Shown here one piece after another: positions 1 to 5,971 of a DNA stretch of 8,239 nt. Source of the stretch: a bacterium (GTDB lineage Bacteria; Desulfobacterota; Deferrimicrobia; Deferrimicrobiales; Deferrimicrobiaceae); NCBI GenBank assembly GCA_020056545.1, contig JAGVHM010000016.1, forward strand, positions 1 through 8,239, given 5' to 3'. The translations under genes were made by a program, and so were the position numbers. The stretch's first letter is position 1; every line of letters starts with the position of its first letter. Under the pieces are notes generated by a model. The model saw only the letters and a list, made by a program, of their open reading frames with translations. It was not told the DNA's origin and made no database searches.

Positions 1-2192
1 AGAGTTATCGCGTCGTGGCCGTCGACGTGCAGGGCGCGAGAAGGGTCGGGGTCGACGCCATCCGGCAGGCGATGTCCACCAAGGCGGGCGGGGAGTTCGA
101 TCTATCCAGGATCCGCGAAGACGTCAAGGCGGTCTACCGGATGGGATATTTCGTCGACGTCAAGTTCGACGCCGAGGAAGTGCCGGGAGGATACCGTCTC
201 ACGATCATCGTGACCGAGAAGCCGATAGTCTCCTCGGTCCGTATAGAGGGGAACAAGGAGATTGAATCGGCCGACGTGCGTCAGGCGGTCGCGGTCAAGG
301 AGCGCTCGCTCTTCAACGAGGACCAGGTGAAGGAGTCGACCCTCAAGGTCCTTGAGCTTTACCAGAACAAGGGGTTTTTCGACACGAAGGTGGACTCGAA
401 GGTGGAGGAGGAGGCCGACGGCTCGATCCGGGTCGCGTTCCGTGTGACCGAGGGTGAAAAACTCAAGATCGTCAGGATACGCATCGAGGGGAACCTCTAT
501 TTCAAGGAGAAAGCGGTTCTAAAGGTCATGGACACGAAGAAGGAGGGGTTCTTCTCCTTCCTCACCGAGTCGGGGACCTTCAAGAAGGACATCCTGGAGA
601 ACGATATCCGCAAGATAGAGGTGCTATACCAGAACGCCGGATTCCTCGATTCCAAGATTTCCAACCCGGTGACCAGGCGGGGGCCGAAAGGCCTTGAAGT
701 GACGATCAACGTGTTCGAGGGACGCCAGTACCGCGTGGGGGAGATCCGGTTCACGGGAGAGAGCGATATCCCGGAAGCGGAACTCCGTAAAGCGTTGAAG
801 CTCAAGCAGGGCGAAATATTCAACCGCGATTTGCTTCTGGGCGACCTCCTCGAGCTGACCACCCGCCAGAACGACAAGGGATACGCGCAGGCGCTCGTTT
901 CACCGATCGTGGAAAAACGGAAAGATTATCCCGTGGCGGATGTGACCTTGAAAACGGATCGCGGAGGCGTATTCCGTTTCGGGAAGGTGGAGATCACCGG
1001 CAACACCAAGACGCATGACCGGATCATACGCAGGGAGCTCGACGTCAGGGACGGGCAGATCTATACCGCCACCGGGCTCAAGGACAGCAAGGATAACCTT
1101 ACCCGGGTTTCCTATTTCAAGGACGTCAAGATCACCACGGCGCCGGCCAAGGCTCCGGGGGAAATGGACGTGAAGGTGGACATCCAGGAGGGTCCCACCG
1201 GGACCCTGTCCGGCGGAGCGGGGTACAGCTCCCTGGACAAGATCTTCGGGGTTGTCCAGCTCACCGAGAACAACCTGTTCGGCAGGGGCTGGAAGGCATC
1301 CTTGAGCTCGCAGTTCGGCGCGCGCAGGACCGTCTTCACGCTGAATTTCCGGGATCCGCACGTGTTCGATACGGACTACAGCCTTCTCCTTAGCGCATAC
1401 AAGACCGACGTCAAGTACGAGGATTTCCGCCGCAATGCGACGGGTGGGACGATCGGCCTCGGTTACCAGTTCTCGAAGTTCGTGAACGCAAACCTCTCGA
1501 TGCGTATCGACGAGACCCGGATCACGGACGCGGGCGCCGCAGTGTCGAATATATTGAAAGAGGAGTTCGGCAAAGGAGCGCAGAAAACCCGCAGCCTGTC
1601 GGCGACCGTCATAAGGAACACGACCGATAAAATGCTCGACCCTTCCAAGGGATCGGTACAGTCCGTGACGGTGGAGTACGCAGGCGGGCCGCTGGGAGGG
1701 GACAGCGATTTCGTGAAGTATTTCCTCAACGCCAAGATATACCGCCCGCTTCTGCCGCCTGCGGTCATAAGCGGGAACTTTCTGTGGGGGCACACCATTT
1801 CCACTGTGGGAGGGCGGGTGCCCATCTTCGAGCGGTACTTCCTGGGGGGGCCGTACAGCATCCGCGGTTTCAAGTCCCGATCCGTATCCCCCAAGGACCC
1901 GAACACGGGCGAGCTGATCGGAGGGAACAAAGAGCTCTTCATGAATGTCGAATACATCATCCCCATCGTCAACGAGTACGGCTTCAAGGCCGTGTTGTTT
2001 TTCGATACGGGGAATGCATACCGCCAGAGCGACTGGCCTTGGGAAGGGCAACCGCTGAAAACCGCCGCGGGGGCGGGGTTGCGATGGTATTCGCCGATGG
2101 GACCCTTGCGGTTCGAATGGGGATGGAATCTGAACCCGAAGCCTGGCGAGGACAAGATGGTGGCCGAGTTCACGATCGGGACCGTATTTTAA
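1..2192 (+). CDS. bamA: BamA, outer-membrane protein assembly factor (5' partial)
   Basis: BamA is the central component of the BAM complex, which folds and inserts beta-barrel proteins into the outer membrane. The reading frame is open from base 3 and the visible start already lies in POTRA 1, so the signal peptide and true start are upstream; the GTG at 15 is probably only an internal valine. Counting from that GTG, five POTRA-like repeats occupy roughly residues 1-70, 71-147, 150-236, 239-318 and 320-393. Several carry the typical IxxEGN/ITGN strand (VRIEGN 75-80, IRIEGN 155-160, VEITGN 325-330). The 16-stranded barrel follows from about 395 to 725. It includes the conserved loop-6 motif IRGF at 616-619, FFDTGNAY at 662-669, and a C-terminal beta-signal ending in phenylalanine (EFTIGTVF). 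The gene ends 15 bases before skp, whose product delivers clients to BamA. The family assignment is firm; only the N-terminus is missing. Confidence 0.96.
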   Translation, partial: SYRVVAVDVQGARRVGVDAIRQAMSTKAGGEFDLSRIREDVKAVYRMGYFVDVKFDAEEVPGGYRLTIIVTEKPIVSSVRIEGNKEIESADVRQAVAVKERSLFNEDQVKESTLKVLELYQNKGFFDTKVDSKVEEEADGSIRVAFRVTEGEKLKIVRIRIEGNLYFKEKAVLKVMDTKKEGFFSFLTESGTFKKDILENDIRKIEVLYQNAGFLDSKISNPVTRRGPKGLEVTINVFEGRQYRVGEIRFTGESDIPEAELRKALKLKQGEIFNRDLLLGDLLELTTRQNDKGYAQALVSPIVEKRKDYPVADVTLKTDRGGVFRFGKVEITGNTKTHDRIIRRELDVRDGQIYTATGLKDSKDNLTRVSYFKDVKITTAPAKAPGEMDVKVDIQEGPTGTLSGGAGYSSLDKIFGVVQLTENNLFGRGWKASLSSQFGARRTVFTLNFRDPHVFDTDYSLLLSAYKTDVKYEDFRRNATGGTIGLGYQFSKFVNANLSMRIDETRITDAGAAVSNILKEEFGKGAQKTRSLSATVIRNTTDKMLDPSKGSVQSVTVEYAGGPLGGDSDFVKYFLNAKIYRPLLPPAVISGNFLWGHTISTVGGRVPIFERYFLGGPYSIRGFKSRSVSPKDPNTGELIGGNKELFMNVEYIIPIVNEYGFKAVLFFDTGNAYRQSDWPWEGQPLKTAAGAGLRWYSPMGPLRFEWGWNLNPKPGEDKMVAEFTIGTVF

Positions 2193-2207
2193 TCAGGGAG
2201 GAACGAG

Positions 2208-2732
2208 ATGAGAAACGGCGGGAAATTGATCATTGCTTTGGTGATGGCGGCGGCGCTGGTCTTCGCGGGCGGCGCGCATGCGGAGGGGCTGAAGGTCGCG
2301 GTGATCGACATCAACAAGATCCTGAACGAGTCCGAGGCGGGAAAGGCCGCGAAGAAGAAGATCGAGGGCCGTTACGAGGAACTGAAGAAGAAGGTCGAGG
2401 AGAAGCAGGAAGAGGCGAAAAAGATAAAGGACGAGATCGACAAGCAGAAGATCATCCTCGGGAAGGAAAAACTCAAGGAGAAGGAAGATTCGCTGAACGC
2501 CAGGATAGGGGAACTGCGCCAGCTTACCCAGGAAGCGGAGAAGGAGATGCAGAGCCGCCAGGGGGAGCTTACGCAGGACGTGCTCAAGTCGATAAAGGTC
2601 AAGCTTGAAAAGCTGGTGGCGGACGAAAAGATCGACCTCGTGCTGGACCAGGCGCAGGGAGGAATCGTCCATTTCAACGCGGCGCTCGACATAACCGCCC
2701 GCGTTCTGGATCTTGTAAACAAGGAGAAGTAG
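2208..2732 (+). CDS. skp: Skp/OmpH family periplasmic chaperone
   Basis: Skp trimers hold unfolded outer-membrane proteins in the periplasm and hand them to BamA. The 174-residue product starts with a signal peptide: a short basic start, a hydrophobic core at about residues 7-21, and a likely signal peptidase I site after AHA at 23-25. The mature protein (about 149 residues) opens with the typical strand [11 protein letters not shown] (29-39). A long Lys/Glu-rich alpha-helical coiled coil follows at about 45-135 and would form the tentacles. It closes with the body segment [21 protein letters not shown] (143-163, written here as the OmpH-typical GGIVxF...ALDIT pattern). The ATG at 2208 is supported by the strong Shine-Dalgarno AGGGAGGA at 2195-2202, five bases upstream. 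The position directly after bamA and before lpxD is the classical one for this gene. The high charge makes sequence identity to E. coli Skp low, but fold pattern and context agree. Confidence 0.93.
   Translation: MRNGGKLIIALVMAAALVFAGGAHAEGLKVAVIDINKILNESEAGKAAKKKIEGRYEELKKKVEEKQEEAKKIKDEIDKQKIILGKEKLKEKEDSLNARIGELRQLTQEAEKEMQSRQGELTQDVLKSIKVKLEKLVADEKIDLVLDQAQGGIVHFNAALDITARVLDLVNKEK
2721..2726 (+). promoter_or_regulatory. Ribosome binding site of lpxD
   Basis: AAGGAG lies inside the last codons of skp, seven bases upstream of the GTG at 2734. It supports GTG as the lpxD start, since no ATG fits the expected N-terminus. Its position inside the skp reading frame means ribosomes finishing skp pass directly over it, which would favour coupled translation. 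Confidence 0.7.
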
Positions 2733-2733
2733 G

Positions 2734-3765
2734 GTGGGAATCGAGTTCCGCCTGTCTGTTCTGGCGGAGCGCATAGGGGCGATCCTTCAGGGGGAGGACG
2801 CCGTCGTGACCGGGGTGGCTTCGATCGGGGAGGCCGGGCCGGATCAGGTGACGTTCCTCGCGAGCCATAAATTCGCCCGATTAGCCATCGGGACGAAGGC
2901 GTCCGCGATCGTCGCAAGGAGCCGCGTGGAAGGTTCCGGCGCAGCCTTTCTTCTGTCCGATGACCCGGTCCTCGCGTTTGCCCGCCTGGTCGAGCTGTTC
3001 CATCCCCCCGCGCGCCGCCCCTCCGGGATATCCGGATCGGCGAGCGTTCACCAGGGGGCCCGGCTGGGGAAGGATGTGAGCGTGGCGCCTTTCGCGGTCA
3101 TAGAAGACGGAGCCGCGATCGGCGACCGTACCGTCGTTTTCCCGGGCGTATTCGTCGGGGAAGGCGTTTCCGTGGGCGACGATTGCGTGCTGCACCCGAA
3201 TGTCGTCATCTACCATGGTGTCCGGTTGGGATCACGCGTGATTCTCCACGCGGGGTGCGTGATCGGGGCCGACGGGTTCGGATATGTTCCTTCCCCCGAA
3301 GGCTTGCGTAAGATCCCGCAGGTCGGGACGGTCGAGATCGGGGATGACGTGGAAATAGGGGCGAACACCGCGGTGGATCGCGCGGCGCTCGGTGTGACGA
3401 GGATCGGGCGGGGGACCAAGATCGACAATCTCGTCCAGGTCGCGCACAACGTCGTGATCGGTACGGACACGGCGATCGCGGCCCAGGCCGGAATCTCGGG
3501 CAGCGTCAGGATCGGCAACCGGGTGATGATCGGCGGGCAGGCGGGGCTTGCGGGCCATATCGAGGTGGAGGACGGAATCATGCTGGGAGCGAAAACCGGC
3601 GTCGCGGGCACGCTTAAGTCGTCGGAGTCCAGGGCATGGTCAGGTACCCCGGCGATCCCGCACCCGGCGTGGCTTAAAATGTCGGCCCTGCTGCCGAAGA
3701 TTCCCGATCTGTTCCGCCGTGTGAGGAATCTGGAGGAACGTATTAAAATGAAGGGAGAGGAATGA
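2734..3765 (+). CDS. lpxD: LpxD, UDP-3-O-acylglucosamine N-acyltransferase
   Basis: LpxD transfers an (R)-3-hydroxyacyl chain from ACP to the 2-amino group of UDP-3-O-acyl-glucosamine, the third step of lipid A synthesis, in the cytoplasm. The 343-residue product matches the usual family length (E. coli about 341). The N-terminal uridine-binding domain covers about residues 1-98 and includes VTFLASHKF (39-47). A left-handed beta-helix of hexapeptide repeats follows at about 100-295, with the family signature GADGFGY (178-184). The catalytic histidine is H238 in QVAHNV, and a second conserved histidine is H275 in AGH. The C-terminal helices (about 310-343) fit the ACP-binding region. The start is GTG one base after the skp stop, with AAGGAG seven bases upstream. 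It is followed by fabZ after a single base. The usual Asn-Pro-Lys-Tyr stretch of the uridine domain reads Ser-His-Lys-Phe here (44-47), and G289 occupies the place of the E. coli chain-length residue M290 by hand alignment. Confidence 0.96.
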   Translation: MGIEFRLSVLAERIGAILQGEDAVVTGVASIGEAGPDQVTFLASHKFARLAIGTKASAIVARSRVEGSGAAFLLSDDPVLAFARLVELFHPPARRPSGISGSASVHQGARLGKDVSVAPFAVIEDGAAIGDRTVVFPGVFVGEGVSVGDDCVLHPNVVIYHGVRLGSRVILHAGCVIGADGFGYVPSPEGLRKIPQVGTVEIGDDVEIGANTAVDRAALGVTRIGRGTKIDNLVQVAHNVVIGTDTAIAAQAGISGSVRIGNRVMIGGQAGLAGHIEVEDGIMLGAKTGVAGTLKSSESRAWSGTPAIPHPAWLKMSALLPKIPDLFRRVRNLEERIKMKGEE

Positions 3766-3766
3766 G

Positions 3767-4228
3767 ATGTTCACGATCCAGGAGATCATGGACGTCCTGC
3801 CGCATCGATACCCGTTCCTTCTCGTGGACAGGATCATCGAGTGGGTGCCGGGACGCTACATCGTCGGCATCAAGAATGTCACCATAAACGAGCCGTTTTT
3901 CGCCGGCCACTTCCCGGGTCACCCAATCATGCCCGGAGTCCTGATCGTCGAGGCGATGGCGCAGACCGGCGGGATAGGGGTGCTGAAAGAACTGGGAGGG
4001 GAGAAGAAGCTGGCGTACTTCGCGGGTATCGACAACTGCCGTTTCCGGCGTCCGGTGTTCCCCGGCGATCAGCTTGTGATGAAGGTGACGATCACGGCCC
4101 ACAAGGGACCGGTGTGGAAGATGCACGGGGAGGTGCGAGTCGGCGACGCCCTCGCGGCGGAAGCCGATCTGACCGCGACGATTCGGGATCCGTTCGTCGA
4201 AAAGGGCAAGGGAGGTGCGGCGGAATGA
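3767..4228 (+). CDS. fabZ: FabZ, (3R)-hydroxyacyl-ACP dehydratase
   Basis: FabZ dehydrates (3R)-hydroxyacyl-ACP to trans-2-enoyl-ACP in type II fatty acid synthesis. It draws on the same hydroxyacyl-ACP pool that LpxA and LpxD use, which explains its place between them. The 153-residue hot-dog fold protein has the family opening LPHRYPFLLVDR (11-22). Its active-site helix region is NEPFFAGHFPGHPIMPGV (41-58), with catalytic H48, and E62 lies in the following VEAMAQ. The later FAGIDNCRFRRPVFPGD (85-101) is also typical. The start ATG is one base after the lpxD stop, with a purine-rich GGGAGAGG at 3753-3760 as ribosome binding site. The last codons overlap the lpxA start in an ATGA, so translation of the two is probably coupled. 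The tail after DPF (141-143) is a short, Gly/Lys-rich extension without recognised function. Confidence 0.97.
   Translation: MFTIQEIMDVLPHRYPFLLVDRIIEWVPGRYIVGIKNVTINEPFFAGHFPGHPIMPGVLIVEAMAQTGGIGVLKELGGEKKLAYFAGIDNCRFRRPVFPGDQLVMKVTITAHKGPVWKMHGEVRVGDALAAEADLTATIRDPFVEKGKGGAAE
4210..4217 (+). promoter_or_regulatory. Ribosome binding site of lpxA
   Basis: GGGAGGTG sits seven bases before the ATG at 4225 and inside the 3' end of fabZ. It fixes the lpxA start at 4225. The same frame stays open upstream to 3841, but that stretch lies within fabZ and has no LpxA-like content. Confidence 0.72.
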
Positions 4229-5007
4229 TTCATCCGACCGCCGTCATCGATCCCGATGCGCAGCTTGGGAAAGGGGTCGAGGTCGGACCCTACACGGTCA
4301 TCGGGCCGAAGGTGACGATCGGCGACCGGTGCAGGATAGAATCCCACGTCCAGATCGCGTCGCACGTCCGGATGGGGAACGGGAGCAGCGTATCCTCGTT
4401 CGCGTCGCTCGGCGCGCCGCCGCAGGACATCAAGTTCAAGGGTGAAGACACCTGGGTGGAAATAGGCGAAGGGGCCATGATCCGGGAATACGTGACGGTG
4501 AACCGGGCGACGCCGCACGGGACCGGGGTCACCCGCGTCGGGAACGGCGCGATGCTCATGGCTTATTGCCACGTGGCTCACGATTGCAGGATCGGCAACA
4601 AAGTGGTGATAGCCAACGGGACGATGCTCGCCGGGCACGTCGAGATCGGCGATTCGGCCGTAATCGGCGGGATGGTCGGCGTGCACCAGTTCGTCCGGAT
4701 AGGGGAGTACGCGATGGTCGGCGGGATGTCCGCCGTCGCTCAGGATATCCCGCCGTTCGTGATCGCCGCGGTGGGGCGGGGCCGCAAGGGTTCTTCACTC
4801 TTCGGGCTGAACCTGATCGGGCTCAAGCGTAACCGTTTCTCATCGGAAGCCGTTTCGGCGTTGAAGAAGGCCTACCAGATCCTGTTCCGGTCCGGGGCGC
4901 CGATGGGGGACGCCGTTTCAAGGGTGGAAGCGGAAGTGGAGCTTATCACCGAGGTGAAGCGGCTTCTCGAGTTCATCAAGGCGAGCAAGCGCGGAATTAC
5001 TCGTTAG
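4225..5007 (+). CDS. lpxA: LpxA, UDP-GlcNAc (3-)acyltransferase
   Basis: LpxA starts lipid A synthesis by moving an (R)-3-hydroxyacyl chain from ACP to position 3 of UDP-GlcNAc (or to a 3-amino analogue in some species). The 260-residue product is close to E. coli LpxA (262). It has an N-terminal left-handed beta-helix of hexapeptide repeats (about 1-180) and a C-terminal helical domain (about 195-260). Conserved elements are GAPPQDIKFKGE (63-74), the catalytic H119 with H116 in CHVAHDC (115-121), H138 in LAGH and H154 in VHQF. G167 takes the place of the E. coli chain-length residue G173 by hand alignment. After residue 181 the loop is about four residues longer than in E. coli and has no counterpart of H191; the downstream GLNLIGLKR (194-202) is normal. 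The start overlaps the fabZ stop as ATGA. It is followed after 13 bases by the oxidoreductase rather than by lpxI or lpxB. Confidence 0.95.
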   Translation: MIHPTAVIDPDAQLGKGVEVGPYTVIGPKVTIGDRCRIESHVQIASHVRMGNGSSVSSFASLGAPPQDIKFKGEDTWVEIGEGAMIREYVTVNRATPHGTGVTRVGNGAMLMAYCHVAHDCRIGNKVVIANGTMLAGHVEIGDSAVIGGMVGVHQFVRIGEYAMVGGMSAVAQDIPPFVIAAVGRGRKGSSLFGLNLIGLKRNRFSSEAVSALKKAYQILFRSGAPMGDAVSRVEAEVELITEVKRLLEFIKASKRGITR

Positions 5008-5009
5008 GC

Positions 5010-5016
5010 GGGGAGG
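5010..5016 (+). promoter_or_regulatory. Ribosome binding site of the oxidoreductase gene
   Basis: GGGGAGG lies four bases upstream of the TTG at 5021, in the short gap after lpxA. It is the main support for a TTG start, because the first possible GTG codons (at about 5045 and 5051) fall inside the first beta strand of the Rossmann fold. The spacing is slightly short. Confidence 0.6.
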
Positions 5017-5020
5017 CGCG

Positions 5021-5971
5021 TTGAAGGGGAGCGGACCTCTCAGGGTGGGGGTGATCGGCGTCGGTTACCTGGGCCGGCTGCACGCGCAGAAGCTTTCGTC
5101 TTTCCCGGACATCCGTTTCGCGGGCGTGTGCGATGCGAATTCCGCCCACGGGGAAGCGGTCGCGCGGGAGTTCGGCACGACGCATTTCGGAAGGCGCAGC
5201 CGCCTTCTCGCGGAATCGGACGCGGTGTGCATCGCCGTTCCCACGACGGAGCATTACCGCGTGGCGATGGACGCGATGAAGGCCGGCGTTCATCTCCTCC
5301 TCGAAAAACCGATAACGGCGAACCTGCGCCAGGCGCGCGCGCTCGTACGCGAGGCGGCGGAGCGGAAGCTGGTCTTCCAGATCGGGCACGTCGAGCGATT
5401 CAACCCGGCGATGCGGCATGCCGCCTCCCTTATCAGGGAGCCGCGGTTCATCGAGTGCCACCGCATGGGGCCCTTCGGAATACGCGGGACGGACGTCGAC
5501 GTGGTTCTCGACCTGATGATCCACGACATCGACCTGATACTTTCATTCGTGCGGTCCCCGGTTACACGCATCCAGGCAGTCGGTGTCCCGGTGCTTTCCC
5601 CCAACGTCGACATAGCCAACGCGCGTATCGACTTCGCCAACGGGTGTACCGCCAACATCACCGCCAGCAGGGTCTCGTCCAAAAAGCAGCGGAAGATCCG
5701 CGTCTTCCAGGAAGACGGATACATCTCGATCGATTTCCTGGAGCGCAGGATCCAGGTCGTCCGCAGGGCCTTCCCGCACGGGCCGGACAATCCTCCCGAG
5801 ATCGCCGGAGAAATGCATGAAGCCGGAGAAGGGGGGGATTCCCTGCGGGATGAGATACGCTCTTTTATCGATTGTGTCATCGGAGGCAAAGCGCCCGTGG
5901 TGTCCGGCGTGGAGGGCCTTGCCGCGCTGGAACTGGCTTTCCGGGTCATTCGGAAGATGAAAAGACATTGA
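5021..5971 (+). CDS. Gfo/Idh/MocA family oxidoreductase, possibly GnnA-like UDP-GlcNAc 3-dehydrogenase
   Basis: The 316-residue product is an NAD(P)-dependent sugar dehydrogenase of the Gfo/Idh/MocA family. The N-terminal Rossmann domain (about 7-120) has the nucleotide motif GVGYLG (13-18) and an acidic D38 at the end of the second strand, which favours NAD over NADP. The family motif EKP is at 95-97, with K96 the usual catalytic lysine. The C-terminal domain has GHVERFNPA (122-130) and the active-site stretch DLMIHDIDL (164-172), with H168 the likely catalytic histidine. Its position between lpxA and lpxB matches gnnA of Acidithiobacillus ferrooxidans. GnnA oxidises position 3 of UDP-GlcNAc before GnnB aminates it, giving lipid A with amide-linked chains at that position. 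That substrate is inferred from position and motifs only, and no GnnB-like aminotransferase is adjacent. It could instead act on another nucleotide sugar of the cell surface. The start is TTG with GGGGAGG upstream, and the stop overlaps the TTG of lpxB. The family call is secure; the substrate is not. Confidence 0.9.
   Translation: MKGSGPLRVGVIGVGYLGRLHAQKLSSFPDIRFAGVCDANSAHGEAVAREFGTTHFGRRSRLLAESDAVCIAVPTTEHYRVAMDAMKAGVHLLLEKPITANLRQARALVREAAERKLVFQIGHVERFNPAMRHAASLIREPRFIECHRMGPFGIRGTDVDVVLDLMIHDIDLILSFVRSPVTRIQAVGVPVLSPNVDIANARIDFANGCTANITASRVSSKKQRKIRVFQEDGYISIDFLERRIQVVRRAFPHGPDNPPEIAGEMHEAGEGGDSLRDEIRSFIDCVIGGKAPVVSGVEGLAALELAFRVIRKMKRH

Noticed and set aside
15..17. GTG as the true start of bamA
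   Set aside because: The frame is open to the window edge, the codons before it (S-Y-R-V) fit the first POTRA strand, and a secreted BamA needs a signal peptide that is not present after this GTG.
900..2051. A long open frame (383 codons) on the minus strand opposite bamA
   Set aside because: Its translation is rich in Arg, Pro, Val and His with no recognisable domain. It is the antisense shadow of a GC-rich, codon-biased gene whose product is certain.
2193..2207. A separate promoter or terminator between bamA and skp
   Set aside because: The gap is 15 bases and is filled by the skp ribosome binding site. No inverted repeat or T-run is present.
1784..2608. A plus-strand open frame crossing the bamA/skp boundary
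   Set aside because: The product is low-complexity, Arg/Gly/Glu-rich and overlaps two well-supported genes in another frame.
3841..4224. Possible N-terminal extension of lpxA
   Set aside because: The frame is open, but the peptide is Arg/Gly-rich and lies inside fabZ. The ATG at 4225 with GGGAGGTG upstream gives a full-length LpxA.
5831..5837. Run of seven G (another at 1844-1850) as a possible phase-variation or frameshift site
   Set aside because: Both reading frames continue intact into conserved sequence. Runs of this length are expected by chance in GC-rich DNA, and both genes are housekeeping-like.
5872..5967. Possible earlier start of lpxB inside the oxidoreductase gene
   Set aside because: The extra residues have no LpxB character, and TTG at 5968 gives the normal family length and first strand.
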